Assembly: GCA_045579045.1 (NCBI GenBank)
Contig: JAZNLL010000116.1
Location: forward strand, 1-40,417
Length of the DNA: 40,417 bases
Source: Avoscillospira sp045579045
GTDB taxonomy: Bacteria > Bacillota > Clostridia > Oscillospirales > Oscillospiraceae
Reading direction: 5' to 3'
Positions within the stretch are counted from its first letter, which is position 1; each line of letters starts with the position of its first letter. The notes under the pieces were generated by a model, which was given only the letters and a program-made list of their open reading frames with translations, was not told where the DNA came from and made no database searches. The position numbers were made by a program, and so were the translations under genes. This document shows, in pieces, positions 7,032 to 15,469 of this stretch.

Positions 7032-8362
7032 TGTTCTTCCTCCATTTCTCCGATCAGTTCTCCATCATAGACGTCGGTGATCTGCACCGTGACAAACTCA
7101 CCGGGTCGGACCGTCCGCTCTGCAGCGAACCAGACCTTGCCGTCAATGTCGGGACTATCGGCATAGGAACGACCATAATAGGACTCTTCCTCCTCGTCCC
7201 AGCCCTCGCAGAGGACTTCCATGGTCTTACCGATCAGAGTGCTATTGTAGTCATCCATAATCCGTGACTGGATCTCAGCCAGCCGCTCGGCACGCTGCTG
7301 GGCCACTTCCGTGGGGGGATACTCCATAGTCGCAGCCACCGTTCCCTCCTCAGGAGAGAACGCAAAAGCACCCACACGCTCCAGACGGAACTCCCGCAGG
7401 AACTGACACAGTTCCTCGAATTCTTCTTCACCCTCACCGGGCAAACCTGCAATGAGACTGGTACGCAGCACCAAACCGGGAATTCGCTGACGGAGCTTGC
7501 GGAACAGGGCCTCCAAGAACTGCCGATCACCACGGCGGTTCATTTTTTTGAGGATCTGGGAATTGATATGCTGGATGGGAATATCCAGATACTTGACAAT
7601 CTTCGGCTCACTGGCAATGACATCGATCATCTCGTCTGTGAGCACATCGGGATAGAGATAGTGCAGACGCACCCAATGAATCCCATCGATTTTGCAGAGT
7701 TCTCTCATGAGCTTGGGCAGGAGCATTTGATGGTCATCCAGATCAATGCCGTAACGGCAGATATCCTGGGCCACCACGATGATCTCCCTGACGCCGTCCT
7801 GTGCCAGCATCCGGGCTTCATAGAGCACATCATCCAGTTCCCGGCTGCGGTACTTGCCACGGAGGGACGGAATGACGCAATAAGCACAGTGATTGTCGCA
7901 GCCTTCTGCAATTTTTAAGTAGGCATAATAGTCCGGGCTGGTCAGTATACGACCGGTTTCGCTGAGAGGCGCATCAATGTCACCAAACTCGCAGACCTGC
8001 TTGCCGTCCAGTATTTTTCGGACAGTTGGCACGATATCATCATAGCTGCCGGTACCTAAAATACCGTCCACTTCCGGCATTTCCCGGAGAATCTCCTCTT
8101 GATACCGCTGGGCCAGACAACCGGTGACCAGAATTTTTCCCAGTCTGCCTTCTGCCTTCAGAGCACCCAGAGCCAGAATATTGTCAATGGCTTCCGTTTT
8201 GGCGCTGTCGATAAAACCGCAGGTATTGACAATGGCCAGATCACAGCCATCGGGATCACCGGAGATGGCATAGCCCGCCTCCTGCAGCAGATAGAGCATC
8301 TGCTCTGCATTGACCTGATTTTTGGCACAGCCAAGGCTGACCATACCGATTTTTTCAGTCAT
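7028..8362 (-). CDS. rimO: Ribosomal protein S12 methylthiotransferase RimO
   Basis: 444 residues, from the ATG at 8362 with GGGAGG seven bases upstream. The radical-SAM enzyme adds a methylthio group to an aspartate of ribosomal protein S12. The N-terminal UPF0004 domain has cluster ligands Cys12, Cys48 and Cys82. The radical-SAM core has CDNHCAYC (Cys155, Cys159, Cys162). A C-terminal TRAM domain (about residues 375-440) ends near VQITDVYDGELIGE. The sequence GCAKNQVN fits RimO rather than MiaB. It overlaps the end of recX by 8 bases and the start of pgsA by 4, so it is cotranscribed with both. Confidence 0.96.
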   Translation of the reverse strand: MTEKIGMVSLGCAKNQVNAEQMLYLLQEAGYAISGDPDGCDLAIVNTCGFIDSAKTEAIDNILALGALKAEGRLGKILVTGCLAQRYQEEILREMPEVDGILGTGSYDDIVPTVRKILDGKQVCEFGDIDAPLSETGRILTSPDYYAYLKIAEGCDNHCAYCVIPSLRGKYRSRELDDVLYEARMLAQDGVREIIVVAQDICRYGIDLDDHQMLLPKLMRELCKIDGIHWVRLHYLYPDVLTDEMIDVIASEPKIVKYLDIPIQHINSQILKKMNRRGDRQFLEALFRKLRQRIPGLVLRTSLIAGLPGEGEEEFEELCQFLREFRLERVGAFAFSPEEGTVAATMEYPPTEVAQQRAERLAEIQSRIMDDYNSTLIGKTMEVLCEGWDEEEESYYGRSYADSPDIDGKVWFAAERTVRPGEFVTVQITDVYDGELIGEMEEEQ

Positions 8363-8993
8363 AGGGTTCCTCCCATTCCAATTCCAGAGCCTCATTGTAC
8401 CGCTTCAGACCGGCGCGGATATCCTGCCAGCTGTGGCCCCGGCGCAAAAGCGCATCGGTCATGCGCTTGATTTCTTTTTGATCCGGTAAACAGCCCCGAA
8501 GCCGCTGCCGAAGAAACTGATCAATGGCATCATCCATCTCAGGGATCTCCTGCAGTGCCTGCTGCCAATACTCTTTGGGAATACGCTTTTCAAACAAAAT
8601 CTGCTTGATTCTGGCTTCCCCATAGCCTTTATGGATGGCAGAACGGACGATCTGCTCTGCCGTTTTGGCATCATCCAGCAGCTGCAATTCGCTGAGCCAT
8701 TGGACAGCCTCCTCTGCATCTTCCTCCGTCTCCCCCTTTTGGGTCAAACGGCGGCGCAGTTCCTCTTTGGAAACACCGGCAGCGGAGATGATCTTCACCG
8801 CACGCTGTTTGGCAGAGGCCTTGGCAGCAGCAGCTTTCAATGCCGACAGGGCATCTTCATCCAGCTCCATACCCGGGTAAAGTCCCAGATCTGCAATCAC
8901 ATAATCTTGTGTCTTAATAACAGAGCCATCCGACAGGAGCACACGGAAGGTGTGCTCCTGTCGGATCATAGGCTCCAATTTCTCAATTATCAT
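8355..8993 (-). CDS. recX: RecA regulator RecX
   Basis: 212 residues from the ATG at 8993, which lies inside the end of recA (overlap of 11 bases). RecX binds RecA filaments and modulates their strand-exchange activity. Three-helix RecX repeats are visible: VSKEELRRRLTQKG..., LDDAKTAEQIVRSAIHKGYGEARIKQIL..., and RMTDALLRRGHSWQDIRAGL. The N-terminal 60 residues are the less conserved domain of clostridial RecX. An alternative ATG at 8969 (MIRQEHTF) has only 3 bases from a GGAG. A perfect 17-bp hairpin occupies 8928-8966, just after that codon, and may restrict translation or transcription of recX relative to recA. Confidence 0.92.
   Translation of the reverse strand: MIIEKLEPMIRQEHTFRVLLSDGSVIKTQDYVIADLGLYPGMELDEDALSALKAAAAKASAKQRAVKIISAAGVSKEELRRRLTQKGETEEDAEEAVQWLSELQLLDDAKTAEQIVRSAIHKGYGEARIKQILFEKRIPKEYWQQALQEIPEMDDAIDQFLRQRLRGCLPDQKEIKRMTDALLRRGHSWQDIRAGLKRYNEALELEWEEPYD
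8928..8966 (-). promoter_or_regulatory. Perfect 17-bp hairpin inside the start of recX
   Basis: Arms 8928-8944 and 8950-8966 are perfect inverse complements with a 5-base loop (CTTCC on the mRNA). The stem lies in codons 9-22 of recX, directly after an internal ATG. No T-run follows, so it is not a canonical terminator. A regulatory role between recA and recX is inferred. Confidence 0.7.
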
Positions 8994-10086
8994 CAAAGTC
9001 TTCCGCGTCCACGCTGACAGCCTGTGCAGCAGGCTTGGCAGCCATTTTGGGCTTGCCGCCGGTGATCTTATACAGGTTCTCACGAACCTCGGCTTCCACC
9101 TGAGCAGCCACATCGGGATTGGCGATCAGATAGGCCTTGACGGCATCACGACCCTGACCGATGCGCTCCTCACCCATGGAGAACCAGCTGCCGGACTTTT
9201 GGATAATATCCAGCTGCACAGCCAAATCCACCAGTTCACCCCACTTGGAAATGCCTTCGCCGTACATGATATCAAAAATAGCTTCCTTGAAGGGAGGTGC
9301 CACCTTGTTCTTGACGATTTTGGCACGGGTACGGTTGCCGATGATCTCGGAGCCGTTCTTGATGGCTTCTGTGCGGCGGATATCAATTCGGACAGAGGCA
9401 AAGAACTTCAGTGCATTGCCGCCGGTGGTGGTTTCGGGGTTGCCGTACATGACGCCGATCTTCATACGCAGCTGGTTGATGAAGATAACCACGCAGTTGG
9501 TCTTGGAAATGTTGCCTGCCAGCTTTCTCAGTGCCTGAGACATGAGTCTTGCCTGCAGACCTACAAAGGTATCGCCCATTTCGCCTTCGATCTCAGCACG
9601 AGGGGTCAGAGCGGCAACAGAGTCCACAACCACCACATCCACAGCACCGGAACGAACCAGTGCATCAGTGATCTCCAGTGCCTGCTCTCCCGTATCGGGC
9701 TGAGAGACCAGCATATTGTCAATATCCACGCCGATGGCAGCGGCATAGTCGGGGTCCAGTGCGTGCTCAGCATCCACAAACGCCACTTCGCCGCCCATCT
9801 TCTGGGCAGAGGCCACGATATGCAAAGCCAGAGTGGTCTTACCGGAGGACTCCGGTCCATAGATCTCAATGATTCTGCCCTTGGGCACACCACCGATACC
9901 CAGTGCTGCATCCAGCGCCAGGGAGCCGGTGGGAATGGCATCCACCTGCATCTCAGGACGGTCGCCCAGACGCATCACGGTGCCCTTACCGAAATTCTTT
10001 TCGATCTGCGCAATGGCAGTATCCAGTGCTTTTCTCTTGTCGCTGGCAGGAGCCTGCGTTTCCATGTTACCCTTCTTCATGTTCAT
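8983..10086 (-). CDS. recA: Recombinase RecA
   Basis: 367 residues. This ATP-dependent recombinase coats single-stranded DNA, drives strand exchange and triggers the SOS response. Walker A GPESSGKTT (about residues 74-82), Walker B-type VVVVDSVAAL, the L2-loop region with GGNALKFFASVR, and an acidic tail (DAEDFDDN) are present. The first ATG (10086) overlaps the prmC stop as ATGA. A second ATG at 10080 (MKKGN) is better spaced from GAGAGGA and may be the real start. No intergenic space exists upstream for a promoter or SOS box, which is unusual. recX follows with an 11-base overlap. Confidence 0.98.
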   Translation of the reverse strand: MNMKKGNMETQAPASDKRKALDTAIAQIEKNFGKGTVMRLGDRPEMQVDAIPTGSLALDAALGIGGVPKGRIIEIYGPESSGKTTLALHIVASAQKMGGEVAFVDAEHALDPDYAAAIGVDIDNMLVSQPDTGEQALEITDALVRSGAVDVVVVDSVAALTPRAEIEGEMGDTFVGLQARLMSQALRKLAGNISKTNCVVIFINQLRMKIGVMYGNPETTTGGNALKFFASVRIDIRRTEAIKNGSEIIGNRTRAKIVKNKVAPPFKEAIFDIMYGEGISKWGELVDLAVQLDIIQKSGSWFSMGEERIGQGRDAVKAYLIANPDVAAQVEAEVRENLYKITGGKPKMAAKPAAQAVSVDAEDFDDN

Positions 10087-10949
10087 GCTTCCTCTCTCTT
10101 TTTAGATAGTACTGCTCGGGTAATGCGGCCTGTATCTTCTTTCAGCCGCAGAACTTCAAAATTGTTTGCTTCCAGAATATCGCAGACGGCTTTTTCCTGT
10201 CCCATACCGAACTCAAAGCACAGATAGCCGCCGTCTTTGATCGCCGGTGCAAAATTCTTCACGATGGCGCGGTAGAAATTCAATCCGTCCTCACCACCGT
10301 GGAGTGCCATATGCGGCTCAAAATCACGGACGGAGGGCTGCAGCTGCTCCATTTCCGCACCGGTGATATAGGGAGGATTGGAAATGAGTAGATCAAACTG
10401 TCCTAAAAAGCTGCTGGCAGGCATCATGGCATCTGCCTGAATACAGGAGACCCGACCTGTCAGACGCAGATCCGTCACATTCTTCTTTGCGATCCGCAGA
10501 GCTTTGGCAGACAGATCCGCCAAGGTCACACGGGCATCCTTGATCCGGCTTGCCAAGGCAAGACCGATACAGCCGGAGCCGGTGCAAAGATCCAGAATTC
10601 TGGGATTGGAGGGCATCCACTTCCGCTGCTCCAAAGCCAGATCCACCACAGCCATGGTATCGTCTCTGGGGATGAGCACATCGGGGGTCACCGTCAGCTC
10701 CAGTCCGTAGAAGCTCCATTTACCCAAGATGTAGGCAAGGGGCTCTCCTGCAAGAAAACGACCGGTCAGCTCCATGGCACTTTGCTCCACGCAGTCGGAT
10801 ACAAAGACAGACTGCATGCCCATAATGGCAGCCGGTTCATAACCGGATGCCAGTGCCATCAGCTCTCTGGCGATGGTGCCTGCCTGATGTCCTTCGGAAT
10901 GCTCCAAAGCAAAGCGAATACGGCGATACAGCTCCCCGTAGGTCACCAT
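10083..10949 (-). CDS. prmC: Peptide chain release factor N5-glutamine methyltransferase
   Basis: 288 residues. PrmC (HemK) methylates the GGQ glutamine of release factors RF1 and RF2 using S-adenosylmethionine. The N-terminal helical domain is followed by the SAM-binding motif LDLCTGSGCIGLALA (about residues 121-135) and the catalytic NPPYI motif (about 191-195). FYGLELTVTPDVLIPRDDT precedes the methyltransferase fold and matches the family, in which this stretch is usually LIPRPET. The start at 10949 overlaps the DUF1385 gene end by 7 bases. The stop overlaps recA. A DUF1385-prmC pair is common in Firmicutes; recA directly behind it is less so. Confidence 0.96.
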   Translation of the reverse strand: MVTYGELYRRIRFALEHSEGHQAGTIARELMALASGYEPAAIMGMQSVFVSDCVEQSAMELTGRFLAGEPLAYILGKWSFYGLELTVTPDVLIPRDDTMAVVDLALEQRKWMPSNPRILDLCTGSGCIGLALASRIKDARVTLADLSAKALRIAKKNVTDLRLTGRVSCIQADAMMPASSFLGQFDLLISNPPYITGAEMEQLQPSVRDFEPHMALHGGEDGLNFYRAIVKNFAPAIKDGGYLCFEFGMGQEKAVCDILEANNFEVLRLKEDTGRITRAVLSKKREEA

Positions 10950-11881
10950 TCGTCAGCGCCCTCCTGCTCCGGCAGGACTTCTTCCAGTGCCTTGATGGCT
11001 ACTTCGATCATGGAATCATCGGGTTCGTAGGTGGTAAAATTCTGCATCCACTGGCCGGGAGCGGTGAGAATACGGCTGAGCCAGTTATCATGACGACCCA
11101 CCCAGCGGTTCAGCTCATAAGCCAGAGCCACGATCGGCAACAGGAGCAGCAGATGCAGACCCATACGGGCAAGGGTGTTATCCACACGAATAACTGCACC
11201 CATCAGAATACTGATGCAAACCACGACCAGCAAAAAGCTGGTGCCGCACCGGGGGTGCTTTCTGGTCTGCTGACGGACATTTTCAACCGTCAGAGGCAGC
11301 TGGGCCTCATAGCAGCGGATGGTCTTGTGTTCCGCTCCATGATATGAGAATACTCTTTTCATGTCCTTCATTTTGGACACTAAGATCATGTATCCCATAA
11401 AAACAATGATTTTTACAAGACCTTCAATGAGGTTTCTTGCAAAGTAATGACCGTTCAGGCCGGGGATGAGACCGGCAATGAAAGTGGGCAGCAGAATGAA
11501 CAGACCCACGGACATAGCAATGCCCAGCACCGCAGCCAGATAGATGACGGCTTTTTCCATTTTTTCGGAGCCGATCTTTGTTTCCAGCCACTTCTCAAAC
11601 TTGGAGGGTTCTTCCTGCTCTTCCGGGAAGAATTCTGCCGAGTACATAAGGGCTTTGACACCCTGCACCATGCTGGCACCGAAGGTCATCACACCCCGGA
11701 TCAGAGGCAGCCGTGCAAGAGGACTTTTCTTAGTCAGCTTCAGTTCCTCTGTTTTGACCACCAGCCCTTCAGGGCTGCGTACCACGATGGACTGCTTCTC
11801 CGGGCCTCGCATCATGATGCCTTCGATGAGAGCCTGTCCACCGATCATTGTCTTGAATTTTTCTTGATTGTTGGTTGACAT
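10943..11881 (-). CDS. DUF1385 membrane protein (YqhQ-like)
   Basis: 312 residues from the ATG at 11881, preceded by GAGAGGAGTAAAATT. The N-terminal signature GGQALIEGIMMRG (about residues 14-26) and the later SYHGAEHKTIRCYE are hallmarks of DUF1385 proteins, whose role is not known. About four membrane helices lie in the middle: two around VIYLAAVLGIAMSVGLFILLP, one at LVKIIVFMGYMILVS, and a pair around SFLLVVVCISILMGAVI. The C-terminal 50 residues are cytoplasmic and acidic. It lies 4 bases after the histidine kinase and overlaps prmC, so it is in the same transcript. Confidence 0.9.
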   Translation of the reverse strand: MSTNNQEKFKTMIGGQALIEGIMMRGPEKQSIVVRSPEGLVVKTEELKLTKKSPLARLPLIRGVMTFGASMVQGVKALMYSAEFFPEEQEEPSKFEKWLETKIGSEKMEKAVIYLAAVLGIAMSVGLFILLPTFIAGLIPGLNGHYFARNLIEGLVKIIVFMGYMILVSKMKDMKRVFSYHGAEHKTIRCYEAQLPLTVENVRQQTRKHPRCGTSFLLVVVCISILMGAVIRVDNTLARMGLHLLLLLPIVALAYELNRWVGRHDNWLSRILTAPGQWMQNFTTYEPDDSMIEVAIKALEEVLPEQEGADEW

Positions 11882-11885
11882 AATT

Positions 11886-13298
11886 TTACTCCTCTCCCAT
11901 GGGGAGTGCAACGGTCACAAGGGTACCGCCGCCGTCCGCATTTTCCAGCGTCAGCGTGCCGCCGTGCATGGTAACGATCTCCTCGCATACGGAAAGACCG
12001 ATACCGCTGCCTCTGGCCTTGGAGCTGCCCTTGTAGAATTTCATTTTTACATGAGGAAGTTCCTCTTCGGGAATACCGGGGCCAAAGTCCCGGATACGAA
12101 CCACTACATCTTCCTCTTCCCGATGGATAGAGGCGGTGATTTTCTTTCCCTCGCCGCCGTGCTTGGCAGCGTTATCCAAAATGTTCAGGAACACCTGGCG
12201 AATTCTGGCGGCATCACAGGGAATTTCCGGGATCTCGTCCTCATTTTCCAGATATTCCAGCAGGATACCCTCCTGTTTCAGGCGGCTTCCATACATGAAC
12301 ACTGTATCTTCAAATTCAGATAGAATATCCGACATGGTCACATTCAGTGTAAAACGACCATCCTGGATTCTTGTGAATTCCAGAAGTTCTTCCACCATAC
12401 CGGTCAGTCTGCGGGCTTCCCGCAGGATGATAGCCATACCGCGCCGTGTCTCAGTGGGATCCATCTCTTCGGAAGAAAGAAGGGTCTCGCCCCAGCCGGT
12501 AATGGCAGTCAGCGGCGTACGCAGCTCGTGAGAGACCGAGGAAATAAACTCCGTCTGAGTCTTTTCCGACTGGGCGATCTGGGCTGACATTTCATTGATG
12601 GTATCGGCAAGCTCGCCGATCTCATCATCGTGCAATTTTTTGATTCTGGCACCGTAAGAACCGGAGGCGATCCGTTTGGCCGTGGCTGTAATCTCGGAAA
12701 CCGGTTCCAGAATGGAGCGCATGAAGTACCGGCTGCTGTAGATCATAAACGCAATGAACAGCACACCCATGAGAATAGCGATACCTACTGTTTTCCAGAT
12801 CTGCCGGTCTACATTTCTCAAACTGGTCACAAAACGCAGGACACCGATGACTTCTCCATTGGAATAGACCATGGGATTGGACACTGCCAAGATCCGTTCG
12901 CCGGTCTGGGGATTTCTTCCCCGGAATACCGCAACGGTCTGCCCGGCAATTGCCTCCGCCACATCGGATGTCTGCGGTGCCTGACCTGCCCACTGACCGT
13001 AAGACGATGCCACCAACTTGCCGTTTGTGGAAATAAACTGCAATTCCAGATGGTTTTTCTCTTCAAAGGTCTGGGCATAGCGGATACAGGACTGATAGTA
13101 CTCGTTATAGCTCTGACTGATATAGTTGCCGAAGAAATCCGTGGTGGTCTTGGCCTTTTCTTCCAAGCCCACACGCAGATTGGAATAACTGTAAACCGTA
13201 AAGGAAACAGAGAACACGATCACAAAACACAGCACCAAAGCCATTACAAGGCTCAGGCTGTTTCGGATCCAGCGGCGGCGAATGCCCTGATATTTCAA
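11886..13298 (-). CDS. Sensor histidine kinase (PhoR/WalK-type)
   Basis: 470 residues counted from TTG 13298. Order: membrane helix (about 14-36), extracytoplasmic sensor domain (about 40-165, Cache-like, with FISTNGKLVASS and ILAVSNPMVYSNGEVIGVLRFV), second helix (about 170-190), HAMP (about 195-245), HisKA with the phosphorylated His257 in SHELRTPLTAI, and an HATPase domain with IRQVFLNILDNAAKHG, RDFGPGIP and GSGIGLSVCEEIV. The TTG has no ribosome site, whereas an in-frame CTG at 13310 sits nine bases after AGAGGAG, so a CTG start giving 474 residues is plausible. It follows its response regulator by about 35-47 bases. The signal is unknown. Confidence 0.93.
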   Translation of the reverse strand: MKYQGIRRRWIRNSLSLVMALVLCFVIVFSVSFTVYSYSNLRVGLEEKAKTTTDFFGNYISQSYNEYYQSCIRYAQTFEEKNHLELQFISTNGKLVASSYGQWAGQAPQTSDVAEAIAGQTVAVFRGRNPQTGERILAVSNPMVYSNGEVIGVLRFVTSLRNVDRQIWKTVGIAILMGVLFIAFMIYSSRYFMRSILEPVSEITATAKRIASGSYGARIKKLHDDEIGELADTINEMSAQIAQSEKTQTEFISSVSHELRTPLTAITGWGETLLSSEEMDPTETRRGMAIILREARRLTGMVEELLEFTRIQDGRFTLNVTMSDILSEFEDTVFMYGSRLKQEGILLEYLENEDEIPEIPCDAARIRQVFLNILDNAAKHGGEGKKITASIHREEEDVVVRIRDFGPGIPEEELPHVKMKFYKGSSKARGSGIGLSVCEEIVTMHGGTLTLENADGGGTLVTVALPMGEE

Positions 13299-13344
13299 AA
13301 AGTTTTTCAGCGTGTCTCACTCCTCTGCCGGGTATTCCTGTAAC

Positions 13345-14031
13345 TTAGGCACCCCACTTATAGCCGAAACCCCAGACAGTTGTAATATAGGTAGGGCTGG
13401 CGGTATCATCTTCGATTTTGATTCTCAGACGGCGGATATTCACATCCACGATCTTCAGTTCGCCGTCATAGTCACGGCCCCAGACGGATGCCAGAATGTC
13501 TTCACGGGACAGGGCTCTGCCGGGGTTCTGCATAAACAGCTTCATAATGGAATACTCCACCTGCGTCAGCTTGATCCGGCGTCCTGCCTTATCCAGCGTG
13601 CGGTTACGGGTGTTCAGCACAAAGGGGCCCTGCTGCATTTCCACAGAATCAGGGGTAGAATCACCGCCGACACGTCGGTAAAGTGCATCAATACGGGCAG
13701 TCAGTTCCGCCGGGCTGAAGGGCTTGGTGATATAATCGTCAGCACCTGTCATAAGGCCGGTAACCTTATCCATCTCCTGACTGCGAGCAGTTAACATAAT
13801 AATACCGATCTGCTTGTTGGTGGCACGGATATTACGGCAAACTTCAAAGCCGTCGATATCCGGCAGCATGATATCTAAGATCGCCACACCGATATCGGGA
13901 TGGTTCTTCAGCTGTTCCAGTGCTTCCATACCGGTGCCGGCTTCCACTGCTTCATAGCCTGCTCTTCTCAAATTGATCACAACGAAGCTGCGAATGCTGA
14001 CTTCGTCTTCCAGAATCAAAACTTTCTTCAT
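13345..14031 (-). CDS. OmpR-family response regulator
   Basis: 228 residues. The receiver domain (1-115) has the acidic pair Glu8/Asp9, phospho-acceptor Asp53 (ILDIMLPD), Thr in MLTAR and Lys in YITKPFSP. The winged-helix DNA-binding domain (about 135-228) has LTQVEYSIMKLFMQNPGRALSRE and ends VWGFGYKW, as in PhoP/WalR relatives. AAGGAG lies 10 bases before the ATG at 14031. It pairs with the downstream histidine kinase. The lipoprotein gene 11 bases upstream is probably part of the same signalling operon. Targets cannot be deduced here. Confidence 0.96.
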   Translation of the reverse strand: MKKVLILEDEVSIRSFVVINLRRAGYEAVEAGTGMEALEQLKNHPDIGVAILDIMLPDIDGFEVCRNIRATNKQIGIIMLTARSQEMDKVTGLMTGADDYITKPFSPAELTARIDALYRRVGGDSTPDSVEMQQGPFVLNTRNRTLDKAGRRIKLTQVEYSIMKLFMQNPGRALSREDILASVWGRDYDGELKIVDVNIRRLRIKIEDDTASPTYITTVWGFGYKWGA

Positions 14032-14042
14032 TCCAATGCTCC

Positions 14043-15383
14043 TTATATTTCACCGCTGTTCCAGTCCACCTGAATGAAATGGAACATGGCTTGCAAATCA
14101 TTCTCAGACAATTCGTCTGCCCACGGACAATCTCCAAAAGAGGCGGCGTAGGCAGTTTCACCCTTCTCTGCCAGAAGGAAACATCCTGCTGCCTTGGCTT
14201 GTTCCAGACGGTTTTCGCCGGAAAATGCATAGATGGTGAATATTTCCTCCGGGTCAACACCCCGTCCGTTCCATTTGGAGAAGGTATAACCATGGACATC
14301 CAGATCCGTAACGGTACGGGATACGGTCATCTTATCATGCCAGCTCTCCGGCAGTTCCAGATACCAGCCGTTCTGATAGCTGTGGAACGTAGTCATCTTG
14401 ATCGTACGCTGACCGTCCACGCCCAGATTGAACCAGTCAATCACCCAGAAGGTTTCCTCCAATGCACTGATACTGGGAAGTGCCACCGGTGTAGGCAGCT
14501 CCACAAGACCGTCCTTATCAATATCTGCAGCATAGACGTTATAGTTACGGACAGTCTGTGCGCTGAGGCCGGTCTCTGCGTTCGTGGAGATATTCCGGAA
14601 GCTGCCGTTTCGGAACGAGAAGATATCCGTAACGATTTCTTCCTGACTGTACGTACTGGCTACGAACACAGCCGGTACACCGCTGGAAACATAGCCGGTC
14701 ACCATACGTTTGATCTCTTTGGCACCGGTGGAAAGACTGACCTCCGGTTCCCGAACCATCTGTCCACTGTCATAACGATAGAGCTCTGCGGTACCGGTTC
14801 TATCATCAGCTTCCTGCCGCAGGATGAAAATGTCCCTGCAGTCATCACCGTCCAGATCCACTGCCGTATATTCGGCGTAGTTGGCAGTCATCAGTTCCAC
14901 CAATCGGCCTTCCCGGTAGGCATAAGCACCAAGGGATTGAGAAATCTGCTCACTGAGCTGCCGTCCAACAATGATCTCCAGACCCGGTTCCCCGTCGATC
15001 TGCACGTAGTCTGCAGAATCAAAGGCACTGCCATCCCCTTCGATCACAGCAGTATTCTCATAGGCACCGTCTGTTCCCCTGTCGAAGATGTAGGCTTTCA
15101 GTGCCTTCGCACCTGCCACTTTCGCAAAGACAATGGCTTCATCTCTGGCATCTCCGTCCAGATCCGCAAGCTGTACCGCCTGCTGGTTGGAGCCGGTCAG
15201 AGGGCCGGAATAGGAAGCCCCCGTTCCGAGAACCTGGTCAATGGCGCTTTGCAGTTCATAATACTCATCGGGCTGTCTGGGCAGTGTGTAAAGGGTTTCT
15301 GCCGACTGACCCACACAGCCTGTGCATAAAAGCATACAGAAGGCAGCTGCTGCCAGAATCAGAATATTCTTTTTTCTTCTCAC
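14043..15383 (-). CDS. Lipoprotein with FG-GAP/VCBS-like Asp-Gly repeats
   Basis: 446 residues from GTG 15383, chosen because AAGGAG lies 7 bases before it. A signal peptide (RRKKNILILAAAAF...) ends at TGC, giving a lipid-anchored Cys23; the -3 residue is Cys, so the lipobox is imperfect. The mature part has repeated D-x-D-G-D or D-x-D-x-D-G loops (ADLDGDARDEA, VDLDGDDCRDIF, ADIDKDGLVEL), as in calcium-binding beta-propeller repeats. No enzyme motif was recognised. It is translated just ahead of the response regulator and kinase, so a role as an external sensor partner or as a product of their control is plausible but unproven. Confidence 0.85.
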   Translation of the reverse strand: MRRKKNILILAAAAFCMLLCTGCVGQSAETLYTLPRQPDEYYELQSAIDQVLGTGASYSGPLTGSNQQAVQLADLDGDARDEAIVFAKVAGAKALKAYIFDRGTDGAYENTAVIEGDGSAFDSADYVQIDGEPGLEIIVGRQLSEQISQSLGAYAYREGRLVELMTANYAEYTAVDLDGDDCRDIFILRQEADDRTGTAELYRYDSGQMVREPEVSLSTGAKEIKRMVTGYVSSGVPAVFVASTYSQEEIVTDIFSFRNGSFRNISTNAETGLSAQTVRNYNVYAADIDKDGLVELPTPVALPSISALEETFWVIDWFNLGVDGQRTIKMTTFHSYQNGWYLELPESWHDKMTVSRTVTDLDVHGYTFSKWNGRGVDPEEIFTIYAFSGENRLEQAKAAGCFLLAEKGETAYAASFGDCPWADELSENDLQAMFHFIQVDWNSGEI

Positions 15384-15420
15384 GGGCAGACTCCTTTCCC
15401 ATGCTCTTTTCCAACATAAG

Positions 15421-15429
15421 AGTATATCA
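15421..15429 (-). promoter_or_regulatory. Candidate extended -10 promoter of the lipoprotein-regulator-kinase operon
   Basis: Read on minus, TGATATACT: a TATACT box with a TGn extension, about 38 bases upstream of the GTG start. No convincing -35 is present, which is tolerated for extended -10 promoters. Confidence 0.4.
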
Positions 15430-15469
15430 CATTTTTTTCGAAATTTGTAGCCCAAGTGTGAATTTTATC

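Noticed and set aside
8928..8966. The recX hairpin considered as an intrinsic terminator
   Set aside because: No T-rich tract follows on the minus strand, so it is listed as a possible regulatory structure only.
8950..10227. A 425-codon open frame on plus across recA and recX
   Set aside because: It runs antisense to recA, recX and prmC, with a His- and Gln-rich composition typical of shadow frames.
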